DNA of 64,000 bases from Rhodobiaceae bacterium UBA4490 (GTDB taxonomy: Bacteria > Pseudomonadota > Alphaproteobacteria > Parvibaculales > Parvibaculaceae): positions 1-64,000 of the forward strand of contig DGNO01000003.1 in assembly GCA_002389665.1 (NCBI GenBank), given 5' to 3'. A model generated the notes under the pieces. That model was given only the letters and a program-made list of their open reading frames with translations. It was not told where the DNA came from and searched no databases. Below, one piece after another: positions 25,444 through 35,212 of the stretch (positions are counted from its first letter, which is position 1; each line of letters opens with the position of its first letter). The position numbers and the translations under genes are program-made.

Positions 25444-26742
25444 TTAAAGGCCTCCCGTTGTCGCGCAGGCAAAGAGATGAACATCGACCGAGTAACTCGG
25501 CAGAGGCGTTGTCGGCGTTCCCGCCCCGCCGGCGTAGCAATAGTAATTCTCGACAACCTGCAGAAAGCCGTTGATCAGGCGCGGATACAGGATCGAGAGC
25601 TTGTGCAGCAAAAGAATTGAGGTGCCCGATGGCACGAACCAGCCGCCGGTTATGATGACCGCCGATGAAAAATCGATGGGCCGCCCGTTGATGATATTCA
25701 GCGATGAGCTTGTCAGCTGCAGCCACCCCATGATGAGGTTGGTTCCCGCCGCCACCGGCTGGCTGTAATGCACGATTTCATGCGGTGTATCCCCGCTCAC
25801 CAACGGGCGCGAAGGGATATTGATCGATGTCTTGAACTCATCCACAAAAGCCACGAGCTTCCGGGATGAATTGAAGATGTCTTCGCCTTGCGCATTGGAG
25901 AGCGTGAAGTTCCCCGCGCCGAAGCGGAGCACACTCGAATAGGATCCCGGCCCCGCAAAGACCAGCTGCGTCGGCGTCACGGTCGTTAGATAGGGCGGCC
26001 AGCTTGTGGACCATAAATCGCCGAGGGGCACATTGGCATAATAAGCGCTTGTGCTGATCCCCAGATTGATCTGCCCCGGTTGACTGGCAACTGACTTGAG
26101 CGTCGGGCCGGTGCGGTGAAAGATATCCGCTGCCTGCCCTGGCCCCGGTGTTTGCAGATATTTCCGCCGCGTATCGAAAGCACCGTACCCTGCTTCGACG
26201 TAAGCCTGCAGATTTCCCTGCGCGCGGAAGGCATAGTCGTTATAGACGCGCGTCCCGCCAAAGGTGCGGGCAAGCACATGCACCCGGAAATAAATCGTCT
26301 GTGCAGGAACCGCACCGACTTCATTGATGTAGGCATAGACGGTGCTCGCATCGCATTGAATGTGAAAGCTCCGCCCGCGCAATGTCTGGCCGATATGCGT
26401 GTAAGTCGTTCCGTTCACGGTCAGCCAGTTCACGCCATCGAGCGAGAATTCCGCCAGAATGAGCGGCTTGCCTGCCTGCCCGTGCGCCCCAAGAACCACA
26501 CTTGTGTTGATCCCTGGCGCGGTATAGTCCCCGGCACCCCGCGCGGCCGCACCGGTAAGAACACTCGCGACGCCGATGTAATCAAGATCGGAATGAAGCC
26601 CGATCCGCGAGAGATGCGCCTTCGGACTAATGACAGGCGAGTAATCGTTCCCCGAGACCCCTGCATCCCAAATGCACAGCGTACCCGCACGGATACCGGC
26701 AACCGGTTGGTTGGCCTTGCCGTAGCCGCCCGCCGCCTTCAT
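25444..26742 (-). CDS. Tail tip/fibre structural protein
   Basis: A 432-residue beta-rich protein between the J-like tip protein and the collagen-like fibre. Stretches such as LAEFSLDGVNWLTVNGTTYT and IYFRVHVLARTFGGT look like a carbohydrate-binding or jelly-roll fold, and the last third is glycine/hydrophobic-rich. Its ATG overlaps the J-gene stop (ATGA). I do not recognise a family; a receptor-binding role is inferred from position. Confidence 0.55.
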   Translation of the reverse strand: MKAAGGYGKANQPVAGIRAGTLCIWDAGVSGNDYSPVISPKAHLSRIGLHSDLDYIGVASVLTGAAARGAGDYTAPGINTSVVLGAHGQAGKPLILAEFSLDGVNWLTVNGTTYTHIGQTLRGRSFHIQCDASTVYAYINEVGAVPAQTIYFRVHVLARTFGGTRVYNDYAFRAQGNLQAYVEAGYGAFDTRRKYLQTPGPGQAADIFHRTGPTLKSVASQPGQINLGISTSAYYANVPLGDLWSTSWPPYLTTVTPTQLVFAGPGSYSSVLRFGAGNFTLSNAQGEDIFNSSRKLVAFVDEFKTSINIPSRPLVSGDTPHEIVHYSQPVAAGTNLIMGWLQLTSSSLNIINGRPIDFSSAVIITGGWFVPSGTSILLLHKLSILYPRLINGFLQVVENYYCYAGGAGTPTTPLPSYSVDVHLFACATTGGL

Positions 26743-29621
26743 GGCGTCTTGATCTCCCAAAAAGAGTTTTCAAGATCGATGATGAATGTTGGGTTCACTT
26801 CCGTGTTCTGCAGGCGATTGCCGATTAGGAAATCCACCTGCGCCCACACAGCTTTCAGTTCATCGGTCGTAATGGACCCGGCGATCAGTTCATTCACCTT
26901 GATCGCCCCGCCCTCGACTACAAAGGCGGGCACCGGCACGCCGCCATTCACACTCGGATGCGCGATAAGAAAGCGGTCGACCAGCCAGCCCGCGACCACA
27001 TCGCCGCTGCCATCCGGCTTGCCGATAAAGAAGCCCTGCACGAGATCGTCGGTGATGCGGATCGCATAGCCGTCCTGAAGGTTCTCCGCCGTGGCGATGG
27101 CATCCACAAGCTCTTGGCCGAAATCGTCCGTGGTCAGCGCCTGCGCCGTCACCTCGATCTCGCTCGACCAGTTGAGCCCTTCCGTACCGAAGGCGTCATA
27201 AGCGGCCACGGAGACATATACCGTCTCCCCCGCCGCCAGCGTGAAATCCGCGCGGGCAAGGTTATTGCCCTGATAGAGGAGCACCCCCTCCCCGGCTGCC
27301 GGATCGAAGCCCGGCACCGCGCTGCCGCGCGCAATCGTTCCTTCCAGATCCCCGTCCGGCGCGACCTGAAAGCCTACCCAGGCAGAGCGGTGAAACTCCG
27401 TCTTTGTAAGCGCCGTCACGGCGGCGGGCGCGGGATTGGAGACGGTGAGCTCCACCGGCGTGGAGAACTCAAACTCCCCGCCGAATTTGCCCCGCTGCTC
27501 GACGCGGAAGATGAAAGAGCGCTGCGGCCCCTGCTTCAAAACGCGCTTACTGTCCCGCCGGTTCATGTCCAGCGTGTAGGTGAACTGCGTTTCCTGCAGG
27601 ATGAGCGAGCGCAGCTCGGTGCCGTCGAGCGCGAAGATGGCGATCCGGTAGCCCGCAAGATATTCATCCCCGTCAAAGACATCCGCGCCCAAGGGATCGG
27701 CAAGGCCGGGCGCGTTGACGGAACCCGGCCGCCAGATGAACTGCGCATCCGGCCCGGTAAACTCCGTTTCATTCGCCCCGCCGACGAGCTGCAGCCCCGT
27801 TACCCGGTTAGTGAGCGGCGGGCGGCCTACCGCATAGACCGTTTCGCGCGGGAGCACGCTTGCCCGGCCGAGCCGGTTCACCGCGCGCACCCGGAAGGTG
27901 TGAAGGCCCACCGGAATATCCGCGATCTCCACCACCCGCTCCGGCTGATCGGGCAGCACCACTTCATTCGTGGTGCCCTGCAGCACATAGGAGAAACGGT
28001 ACCGCACATCGAGGTCCGAGGCGCTTGTCCCGCAGGTCAGCCGCACCCGCGCGCGGGAGGTAAACTCGGCCACTTCCACCGTCAGGCTCTGCGGTGCGGG
28101 CACGAGATAAGCGTCGGGCAGCGTGTTCCCCGGCGCCGGAACCGCCGCCGCGTCGGGCACGGCCGCATAGACATCCGGCGTCACCTCCTGCAGCACCAGC
28201 TCGAAGCCGAGCATCGCCGCGCCTCCCTGGCCGCGCACATTCGTGAGCCGCCAGCCGTCGACCACAAATTCTTTCTGATCCCAGTCCCGGTCGGGATCGG
28301 TCCATGTCACCCAGTCCCCGAAGGCAAGCTTCGCCGTGCGCGGCGAGAACATTCCCTCGATGCGGGTCTGCATATTCGACTGCATGACCGCGATGCGGGC
28401 GATGCGCTGCGCCATGGCCGCGCTATTCGTGAAAGGCAGGTCGACATCCTGAATGACCCGGCCCGTGCCCGTCTCGAAAGCCGGGATTTCGACGAGCGGA
28501 TAGGTCGCAAGCTGCTCTGCCTCCTGCGAAATGAAGAGCCCCTTCGCCGCCGAGAAGACCTGCTGACGCGTCACGGAATTATGGACGCGCATGCCGCCCG
28601 CCCCGCGCAGATCATCCCGTGACAGATCCATGATCGGCACGCGCGTTGCGCCGGCGCGCAGCGACCAGAAGCCGCCCGAGTAAACCACCCGGCCTGCCAT
28701 GGAGGTGAGAAGCTGCTGCAGCCCGTCGCGCGGATCAGTATCTCCGGCCAGCCGCCCATTGCACGTATAGCGCTTTTCCGTGCCGCCAGCGGCGAGGTTC
28801 ACGTCCTCATCGCAGATATTCGCTTCGGCGAGGATCTCTTCCCAGTTGATCTTGGCGTCTTCTGCCTGCACGCCGTAGGGGCGCACCAGCGCCCCTGCCC
28901 CGTCGCGCATGGGAACACCGCGCACATAGTCCGCGCAGGCAAGGGCCGCATTAAAGCTCAGCCCCCAGGTCTCCGGCTGGGCGATATTCTGTCCGCCATC
29001 GCGCGGATCGTAGAGCTTGCGCCCAAAGACATCTGCCGAGAAGTTCTGCAGCCCGTTCGGGAAGACGTCCTGGCTGCGCCGGAGCTGGCAATAGAGATAG
29101 GCAACGCCGCGCCCCCGGAAATTCGCGTCGAGATCGGGGAAGCATTGAAGAAGCTCCGGGTCCGCCGCCTGATCCCATGCGCCGGTATGGCGCTTCACGA
29201 CCATATAACCGTTGAAATCCCCGACCACATTGCCGTTCTGATCGATCTGAAGCTCGCGGTCTCCGAAATAGACCTTATCGATGCTGGCAACCTCATGACC
29301 GGCGAGCGGCACGATGATATGGAGGATGCGCGTGTCGAGCCCGGCAAAACCCGTGGTGACGCTCGCATCCGTGACGCGCGCAAAGGTGATGGGACCGCCG
29401 ACACGCGCCCTGCCATAGACGACAGGGCGCGGCGCGGCTGGATCGCGGAAGGTGAGAGAGCGGTCGCGCTGGGTAAAGCTCGGCGCGGAGGGAGAAGGCG
29501 CAAGCTTTTTCGCCAGAAAGTTGAGCCCGGTCGTAACTGCAAGGCTCACCCCCACTTGCACGAGCGATGCCCCACCCGCGATCGCCGCAATCGCGCCTAC
29601 TGCCGCCGCTGCAACCGCCAC
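26739..29621 (-). CDS. Tail tip attachment protein J
   Basis: At 960 residues this is the largest protein of the tail. It begins with a hydrophobic Ala/Gly stretch, followed by RDRSLTFRDPAAPRPVVYGR and RILHIIVPLAGHEV, typical of lambda J or GTA host-specificity proteins. A tip-barrel region follows (about 270-480), then fibronectin-III-like segments (about 505-690). The last 100 residues are a C-terminal DNA-/fibre-proximal region. It closes the tail tip and joins the central fibre. Confidence 0.85.
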   Translation of the reverse strand: MAVAAAAVGAIAAIAGGASLVQVGVSLAVTTGLNFLAKKLAPSPSAPSFTQRDRSLTFRDPAAPRPVVYGRARVGGPITFARVTDASVTTGFAGLDTRILHIIVPLAGHEVASIDKVYFGDRELQIDQNGNVVGDFNGYMVVKRHTGAWDQAADPELLQCFPDLDANFRGRGVAYLYCQLRRSQDVFPNGLQNFSADVFGRKLYDPRDGGQNIAQPETWGLSFNAALACADYVRGVPMRDGAGALVRPYGVQAEDAKINWEEILAEANICDEDVNLAAGGTEKRYTCNGRLAGDTDPRDGLQQLLTSMAGRVVYSGGFWSLRAGATRVPIMDLSRDDLRGAGGMRVHNSVTRQQVFSAAKGLFISQEAEQLATYPLVEIPAFETGTGRVIQDVDLPFTNSAAMAQRIARIAVMQSNMQTRIEGMFSPRTAKLAFGDWVTWTDPDRDWDQKEFVVDGWRLTNVRGQGGAAMLGFELVLQEVTPDVYAAVPDAAAVPAPGNTLPDAYLVPAPQSLTVEVAEFTSRARVRLTCGTSASDLDVRYRFSYVLQGTTNEVVLPDQPERVVEIADIPVGLHTFRVRAVNRLGRASVLPRETVYAVGRPPLTNRVTGLQLVGGANETEFTGPDAQFIWRPGSVNAPGLADPLGADVFDGDEYLAGYRIAIFALDGTELRSLILQETQFTYTLDMNRRDSKRVLKQGPQRSFIFRVEQRGKFGGEFEFSTPVELTVSNPAPAAVTALTKTEFHRSAWVGFQVAPDGDLEGTIARGSAVPGFDPAAGEGVLLYQGNNLARADFTLAAGETVYVSVAAYDAFGTEGLNWSSEIEVTAQALTTDDFGQELVDAIATAENLQDGYAIRITDDLVQGFFIGKPDGSGDVVAGWLVDRFLIAHPSVNGGVPVPAFVVEGGAIKVNELIAGSITTDELKAVWAQVDFLIGNRLQNTEVNPTFIIDLENSFWEIKTP

Positions 29622-30041
29622 TTAGACCCTCCATGCCTTGAGCGCCGCCTTGCGCGGCAAAAGCACCACACCGTCTTCCGACAGCACCGCGATATCCGCC
29701 CCGGCGCAGACGCCGAGCGCGCCTTCAAAAGCGCTGTCGATCGATTGCACCTGGCCGATATCGCCCCGGCCCATCAGCGCCGTGGTTTCGAGCGGCGGGC
29801 CGAGCGCTGCCGTCACCGCCTCTGCCAGATCGCCGTGCCCCTGCCGGCGCAGCGCCTTCAACGCGCCCGCCGCCGTGCGGTATTTGCCCCGATAGGCGGC
29901 AGCCGGGTCCTCGCCCGTCGCCTCTTTCACCCAATCGGCGGCAAAGAGCGCGCAGTCGCGCTGACCCCACGCAAAGCCCTGCGCACGGCGTGCGCGCAGA
30001 AAGGCTGCAAGCCGCACATCCCAGTCAGCCACCCGTGTCAC
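29622..30041 (-). CDS. NlpC/P60-like tail peptidase (DUF6950 type)
   Basis: A 139-residue protein with the motif FAWGQRDCALFAADWVKE, where the Cys would be the nucleophile of a tail-associated cysteine peptidase. GRGDIGQV and the end DGVVLLPRKAALKAW follow, as in the phage DUF6950 family. It is the lambda K equivalent, placed between the L-like protein and J. The 15-bp palindrome at 29,981 lies 46 bases after its start and encodes RARRAQ. Confidence 0.7.
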   Translation of the reverse strand: MTRVADWDVRLAAFLRARRAQGFAWGQRDCALFAADWVKEATGEDPAAAYRGKYRTAAGALKALRRQGHGDLAEAVTAALGPPLETTALMGRGDIGQVQSIDSAFEGALGVCAGADIAVLSEDGVVLLPRKAALKAWRV

Positions 30042-30589
30042 CAGAGAATTTCCTCGGTCGCGGAAGGAACGAAGTCGAAAAACGTGTCGCCCGGAAAGAG
30101 CACCCGCTGGTCTGCGGCCGTGTAATAAAGAACGCGCTGCCGGGAGAGATCGACAAGCTCGCTGCTTACTTCCAGCGTGATCGTGGCGCTATCCGCCGTC
30201 TCGCTCACGACCATGAAGTCCATCGGTCCGGCAAAGACCGGCACCGGCGCATCGATGAGCGCCTCGTCTTCATCCATCAGGGCGAGCCAGATCTGCGCCG
30301 CGCGCCCCTGATAATTCTGCCGGGCAAGCGCCAGCGCCTTATTGGCAAGCGGCACGCCGTTCAGCTGCAGGCGGAGCGTGTCGGCTTCCACCTTGCCGCG
30401 CTCCTCGATATCCCCGATACCGCCGAAATCGCCGACGCCGGTCCAGCTCTTGCCGTCCCAGCTGAGAATGCCGATCCCGGACCAGACGCGCACCGGCTCA
30501 TCGGCGAAGTCGAGCTCGGCGATGTAACGCGGGCGCAGGACCTTCTGGCCGAGCGCCTCTTCCATCGCCGCCGTCATGTTATGGGGCAT
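30038..30589 (-). CDS. Minor tail protein (L/DUF2163-like)
   Basis: A 183-residue protein, or 179 if started at the second Met (30,577). Strand-rich, with YIAELDFADEPVRVWSGIG, GGIGDIEERGKVEADTLRLQ and ATITLEVSSELVDLSR, it resembles tail-hub proteins that sit before the NlpC-type peptidase in GTA-like tails. It overlaps the following peptidase gene by four bases. Confidence 0.6.
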   Translation of the reverse strand: MPHNMTAAMEEALGQKVLRPRYIAELDFADEPVRVWSGIGILSWDGKSWTGVGDFGGIGDIEERGKVEADTLRLQLNGVPLANKALALARQNYQGRAAQIWLALMDEDEALIDAPVPVFAGPMDFMVVSETADSATITLEVSSELVDLSRQRVLYYTAADQRVLFPGDTFFDFVPSATEEILW

Positions 30590-31211
30590 CGATCACGCTC
30601 TTTGCTGTAAAGGACACACCGTCGATCCATTTGCGGCGGGTCTCATCGGAACTGTCATCGCTCTGATCGAGCCGGAAGAGGCCTTTGGCGTCTTCCGTCA
30701 CGATGGGTTCATCGTCTGCATGGGCGAAATAGAGCCGGGGCCATAGCTTGAGCGTGGCCTCGCCGATTGCATCGGCGCTCACGTCTTCTTTCACCTCGTA
30801 AAGCCGGGCGGCAAGGCCGCTGCCGATCTGGATATGATCCCCTGCCGCTAGCACGAGCGGCGCATCCGGCGTCCAGCCATCGGTGAGGAGCTCACCGCCC
30901 TTCTGCCCAGCGCCCTTGACGCGCGGCGTCCCGGCAGGGTTGCCATTCGGCTGCGCCTTCAGCTGGCTGCCGAGAAGAAACGTCCCCACACGCCCGTCCA
31001 GCCGCGCAAAAAAAGCCGACCAGACCTTCGCTTCGGCGGCGCTCATACGCCGGAGGCTCACCTGCGCCACCCATTGACGGCCCGGATAGTCGTAAATGTC
31101 CTCGGCCAAGGTAAAGGCGTTCTCATGCGCCGCCTGCGCACGGCGTTTCACGAGCCGGATTGCGGTGATCGCGCCGTCCGCCGGCAAGGAAAGCGGATAG
31201 GTTTCACTCAT
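30579..31211 (-). CDS. Minor/distal tail protein
   Basis: A 210-residue protein following the tape measure, overlapping it by four bases. It contains MSAAEAKVWSAFFARLDGRV, GTFLLGSQL and the beta-rich end KLWPRLYFAHADDEPIV. Its position matches the lambda M or distal-tail slot. I know this family only as a hypothetical phage tail protein. Confidence 0.6.
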   Translation of the reverse strand: MSETYPLSLPADGAITAIRLVKRRAQAAHENAFTLAEDIYDYPGRQWVAQVSLRRMSAAEAKVWSAFFARLDGRVGTFLLGSQLKAQPNGNPAGTPRVKGAGQKGGELLTDGWTPDAPLVLAAGDHIQIGSGLAARLYEVKEDVSADAIGEATLKLWPRLYFAHADDEPIVTEDAKGLFRLDQSDDSSDETRRKWIDGVSFTAKSVIDAP

Positions 31212-33433
31212 GTGCTAAGCCTTCCTTTCCGCGCAAGGTCCTGCTGGCGTTCGACAGAGGCATCAATGATGCGAGGCGCCGCATCGCGCAGCTGCTCGGC
31301 GGAAATCTCCCGCATCGCCTGCCTGATTTCTTCACTAACCCCAGGACCAGCGCCGCGCGCATCGATAAAGATGCTGGTCCCGCCGCTCCCTTCCATGCGC
31401 ACGCCGAGCGAGCCGTCGCCCATGCGCTTCAAGGGCAGGATCGCTTCCGGCCCCGCCTCCCCAGCAATGCCGGTCATCCCGCCCGAAAGCGGAAAGCCGA
31501 TGGGCCGGGAAATCACCCCGCCCCTGGCGAAAGGCAGCACCCGCCCGCCCTCGAACGCGTTGCCCTGCGCCGAGAAGATCGAGCCCGTGAAAGAGGAAAT
31601 GCTGGAGGAGAGAAAATCTCCCGCCGGTTCCAGAATGCTCCGCTGCGCGATGAAGCGTGCGAGGCTCTGCAAGGCACTCGACAAGGCGTCTTCGGTCGAG
31701 CGGGCCGAGAAGATGATGTCATCGAAGACACCCGTCGCCGCATCGCCTACTTGCTCGAAAGCCTCTTTCGTCTTCTTGCTGCTTTCACTGATCCGCTCAT
31801 TCGCCTCCTCGATGGCGCGGGCGCGCTCATCGGCGTTAATCGCACCAGCGGCAAAAAGCTCGTTAATCTTCTCTTCTTCAGCCGCCAGAAGCTCGTCGGC
31901 GGTCGCAATACGCTTCAAGAGCTGCTCGACTTCACGCTTCTGATCGATGCGGTTCCGTTCTGCCTCCGCCTCTGCATCAAGCTCCATGCGAAGATCGAAG
32001 ACTGCCGCCCCCAGTTCGCGAACCCGTGCAACGGCGGCAGGTCCCGGATCATCACCGAGCCGCTCAAGAAGACGCGATATAAATGCTTCAGCTTCAGCGG
32101 CCTTATCGCCGCTCAACTCGGCATTCAATTCGCCGACCTGCAGTTCCAGATCGCGGATCAGGTCTGCAGCCGCGCCGATTGCAATACCCGCCCCGCCACT
32201 CCCAGCGGGCGGACCACCGCCATCTGGCGCACGGCGCGAAGCAATCTCGGCCTTGATGTTGTCGATGGTCGAAAGCAGCTCGTTGCCGCGTGCTTCCGTT
32301 TCCGCGATGATCTCATCAAGCGATTTCGAGTTGATTCCCAATACTTCCGAAAGACCGAAATCGTTGATAGGCAGCCCGAGGCTAACCGACGCGTCACCCC
32401 CTTCTTGCGCACGCTGCTCCCTAAGCCGGTCAAGCTGTCCGTTCAATTTCTCCAGTTCGTTCGTGGAGCTAACGAGCTGGCTTTCTAAACCAGCCGTTGT
32501 CTTACTATCGATGTCGCGGAACGCGTCCACCACATCTGACAGATAACCCGCCAAATCCGCGAAGAGCTCCGCACTCTTCAAAAGCACCGGCCCCAGATCC
32601 ACAAAGGCCGCATTCAGCTGCGTGTCGATCACCCGCTGCATGGTGCGCAACTCACGGTTCACTTCCGCCCCGCGCTCCAAAAGGCTCTGGTCCATGACAA
32701 GGCCGAGGTCCCGCGCCTCCTGCCGCAGGCGCTCGATCTCCGCCGCACCCGCCGCGATGAGATTGACGAACTGCTCCCCGCCCTGCCCGCCGAATACTTC
32801 ATCGGCGATGCGGATCCGCGCCGCCCCATCGAGCTCTTCCATCCGCTCAATCACGGTCTGGAAGAGCTCGTCTCCATCGGCGAGCAGTTCATTCACTTCT
32901 TCCTGATTGAGACCGAGGCGCTGATAGGCTTCCGCCGCGCTGCCCGCGCCCGTAAGCGCAAATTCGTCCGCCCGCAAGCGCAGCTCTTTCAGCCCGTCCG
33001 TCAGCGCTTCCTGTGTCACCGAGAATTTCTCGGCCACAAAGGTGAGCTCCTGGAAGGCTTCGGCACTGAGATCGATCCGGCCTGCCGCGACAAGCAGCTC
33101 TTCGGAAAAAGCGGCGGCATCGCGCGCGCGGGAAAATGCCTGCTGGAGGCCGAGGCCGACCGCCGCCAGCCCTGCCGAAGCGGCAAGCCCTGCCGGGCCG
33201 AGGCGGGCGAGCACCGCGCCCACCGGGCCGAGCCGCCCGGCGAAAGCCTCGAAGCTCTGCCGCGTTTCCTTGACGCCGGCATCGAGCGCTTTCAGGCCCC
33301 GGTTCGCCGGCTTCGCCGCGCGCTCGATCTTGCGCAGGGCGGAAGCCCCTTCCGGTCCCAGCGCCCGCAAAGCGCGCGTGACCTTCTCATGGTCTTTCGC
33401 GGAAAAGCGGATCGGAAATTCAATGCCGGTCAT
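31208..33433 (-). CDS. Tail tape measure protein
   Basis: 741 residues of mostly helical sequence with Ala/Gly-rich hydrophobic parts (LGPAGLAASAGLAAVGLGLQ), coiled coils (about 290-540) and a lambda-H-type C-terminal region. That region reads FDDIIFSARSTEDALSSALQ, then GGVISRPIGFPLSGGMTG and AGEAGPEAILPLKRM. Its length sets tail length; it is short, so the tail should be of modest length. Confidence 0.88.
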   Translation of the reverse strand: MTGIEFPIRFSAKDHEKVTRALRALGPEGASALRKIERAAKPANRGLKALDAGVKETRQSFEAFAGRLGPVGAVLARLGPAGLAASAGLAAVGLGLQQAFSRARDAAAFSEELLVAAGRIDLSAEAFQELTFVAEKFSVTQEALTDGLKELRLRADEFALTGAGSAAEAYQRLGLNQEEVNELLADGDELFQTVIERMEELDGAARIRIADEVFGGQGGEQFVNLIAAGAAEIERLRQEARDLGLVMDQSLLERGAEVNRELRTMQRVIDTQLNAAFVDLGPVLLKSAELFADLAGYLSDVVDAFRDIDSKTTAGLESQLVSSTNELEKLNGQLDRLREQRAQEGGDASVSLGLPINDFGLSEVLGINSKSLDEIIAETEARGNELLSTIDNIKAEIASRRAPDGGGPPAGSGGAGIAIGAAADLIRDLELQVGELNAELSGDKAAEAEAFISRLLERLGDDPGPAAVARVRELGAAVFDLRMELDAEAEAERNRIDQKREVEQLLKRIATADELLAAEEEKINELFAAGAINADERARAIEEANERISESSKKTKEAFEQVGDAATGVFDDIIFSARSTEDALSSALQSLARFIAQRSILEPAGDFLSSSISSFTGSIFSAQGNAFEGGRVLPFARGGVISRPIGFPLSGGMTGIAGEAGPEAILPLKRMGDGSLGVRMEGSGGTSIFIDARGAGPGVSEEIRQAMREISAEQLRDAAPRIIDASVERQQDLARKGRLST

Positions 33434-33906
33434 TCTTTTTCCTTCAGCTCATCGCGCCGCCGTGCCATGGCGGCGAGCGCCGCAGGCTCGGCCTGCTCCA
33501 TCAGCATGAGATAGACGGCGCGGCTTGCCGGCGGATCGAGCGGGCGGGCCTCAAGGCGGGTAAGGAAGGCCGCCTCATCGATCCCCGTCGCCACCCCGCC
33601 CATGCCCGCAAAGCGCCACGCCGTGCCCTGGCTCAGGACTTCCCAGACTTGCGCCCCTTCGAGCGTGGCCGGGCGGTTCCGGTAGGGGCATTCGGCGCAG
33701 CGCCACTCTTCCGTGCCGTCCGCGTCTTCGCCTTCTTCTTCCGCGCCGCAGGCGAGGGACCGGCATCCTTCGCAATAGGCCCCGCCCCCGCCGTAATGCC
33801 AGTCGGCGAGCGCGGCGAGGGCTTTCCCTCGGCCAGCACCTTGTCGAGATGCGCCGCATAGAGCGTCATGAAACGCTCGCCCACCCCGATAACCGAGAGA
33901 CAGCAC
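33430..33906 (-). CDS. Tail assembly chaperone, frameshift extension (T-like)
   Basis: This frame overlaps the end of the preceding chaperone gene in the -1 phase. Its protein-like part begins near CGAEEEGEDADGTEEWRCAE and continues CPYRNRPATLEGAQVWEVLS to the end. The CxxCPY plus W-rich pattern is shared by tail chaperone extensions in related phages. The N-terminal 40 residues are probably never made; the product is likely a -1 frameshift fusion with the upstream gene, as in lambda G-GT. I see no classical slippery heptamer. Confidence 0.6.
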   Translation of the reverse strand: MLSLGYRGGRAFHDALCGASRQGAGRGKALAALADWHYGGGGAYCEGCRSLACGAEEEGEDADGTEEWRCAECPYRNRPATLEGAQVWEVLSQGTAWRFAGMGGVATGIDEAAFLTRLEARPLDPPASRAVYLMLMEQAEPAALAAMARRRDELKEKE

Positions 33907-34238
33907 TCCACATTGGGAGCCGTCACTTCGGCGGGCGCACCCTCTTCATCGAGCACACCTTGCCAGGAGACGATGGCGATCTTGCCAAGCTCCTGCGCGA
34001 TCAGCATTTCGAGATAGCCTTCGGCCACCTCTTGCTCGGCCAGGTCGGGAATGCCGGAGATCGCTCCGCCCGCCTTCACGACCTCCGCTTGATAGGCGCG
34101 CAGCTCCCCCACCCGCTTCAGCGCCCGCGTGCGGGCCGTGTAGTAAAGCGCCGTGGTCATGGGCCGCACGCGCATGCGCACGCCGTGCGCAAGATCGAGC
34201 TCGAAAGGCTCGTCAGGTAGTGCAAGACGGATGCTCAT
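33633..34238 (-). CDS. Tail assembly chaperone (G-like)
   Basis: A 201-residue protein. The first 150 residues are well behaved (MRVRPMTTALYYTARTRALK; VGVGERFMTLYAAHLDKVLA). The Lys/Arg/Ser-rich C-terminus after SPAARKKKAKTRTARKSG looks like the out-of-phase reading of the T-like extension. It lies between the tail-tube protein and the tape measure, the G position of lambda. The palindrome at 34,176 lies 48 bases after the start (AHGVR). Confidence 0.7.
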   Translation of the reverse strand: MSIRLALPDEPFELDLAHGVRMRVRPMTTALYYTARTRALKRVGELRAYQAEVVKAGGAISGIPDLAEQEVAEGYLEMLIAQELGKIAIVSWQGVLDEEGAPAEVTAPNVECCLSVIGVGERFMTLYAAHLDKVLAEGKPSPRSPTGITAGAGPIAKDAGPSPAARKKKAKTRTARKSGAAPNAPTGTARPRSKGRKSGKS

Positions 34239-35194
34239 GCATAGCTCTCATGCTGATTCTTGAGCGTGACGATCAGCATTTCCTTGCCCGCCTCGTTGGG
34301 ATCGAGCGCGGCGCGCCAGTTGGCATTGACCGAAACACCGTTCGGCCCGTTCACCGGCACCTTGAACTTCTCGATGAAGGCGCGGCCCGACTTGAACGAG
34401 AGCGACTTCGTGGCGCTTTTCGCCCACTCGAATTCCAGGCTGTCCGCCGTCATGGCCTTGCCCTGGTCGTAAAGCGCCGTGTCGGTAAAGCGCAGCGTCA
34501 TCGAGCCGGAGAAGGCGGGAACGCCGGTGTCATAGCCGCTCTGCAGCCCGTCCGCGCGCAGGCCCTCATGACCTTCCAGATTATTGGCATAGGTCATCTC
34601 GGCCTGCGTGACCGAGGCAACCGCCACGTCGCCGATGAGTACCCGGCCCGTGAAGGCCGGAACGCGCTCGATCACACCGGCCACCGGCACCCCCGCCGCC
34701 GTGGCGGCGAGCTTGTTCTCCGCGTGCCCCAGCAGACCGAGCCGCACACGGCCATAGCCCGCCTGGCGCTGCGTCGAGAGGGAGAGCGTGTTCACCATGC
34801 AGCCTACATGCTGCAGGAAGAGATTGGCCTTCAGCGCGATCTCGATCGTATCGGCGGGCAGCGTCTCCGCCCCGGATTTGAAGACATGGGTGTAATTGCC
34901 GCCCGTATCGTCCGTTGTATCGGGCAAGCCCAGCAGGCTGGTCAGCCAGAAGCCGATCTGATCGAGATCGAGCGGCACTTCGATATCGCCCGAATGGTTC
35001 GTAAGGCCGGGCGCCGGGTCGTTCGGATCGCGCACGCCGTTCTGGCTGAGAACGGGATCGTCTTCCAGCGGCGTCTCGCTGCCGAGGCTCTGCGTGTAAT
35101 AGGCGATGTTCTGATAGTTCCCCGCCGCCGGCGTCGTAAAATCGGCCTGCGCCTTTTTGCGCAGCCAGCTGGTGCGCCCGAATGGAATGGACAT
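34235..35194 (-). CDS. Major tail tube protein
   Basis: A 319-residue protein with a beta-rich sequence and typical stretches QNIAYYTQSLGSETPLEDDP, IEVPLDLDQIGFWLTSLLGL and GSMTLRFTDTALYDQGKAMT. These are seen in tail tube proteins of lambda-like prophages of alphaproteobacteria. It overlaps the chaperone start by four bases. It polymerises around the tape measure. Confidence 0.8.
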   Translation of the reverse strand: MSIPFGRTSWLRKKAQADFTTPAAGNYQNIAYYTQSLGSETPLEDDPVLSQNGVRDPNDPAPGLTNHSGDIEVPLDLDQIGFWLTSLLGLPDTTDDTGGNYTHVFKSGAETLPADTIEIALKANLFLQHVGCMVNTLSLSTQRQAGYGRVRLGLLGHAENKLAATAAGVPVAGVIERVPAFTGRVLIGDVAVASVTQAEMTYANNLEGHEGLRADGLQSGYDTGVPAFSGSMTLRFTDTALYDQGKAMTADSLEFEWAKSATKSLSFKSGRAFIEKFKVPVNGPNGVSVNANWRAALDPNEAGKEMLIVTLKNQHESYA

Positions 35195-35212
35195 GAAGTT
35201 GCTCCCTCAGAG

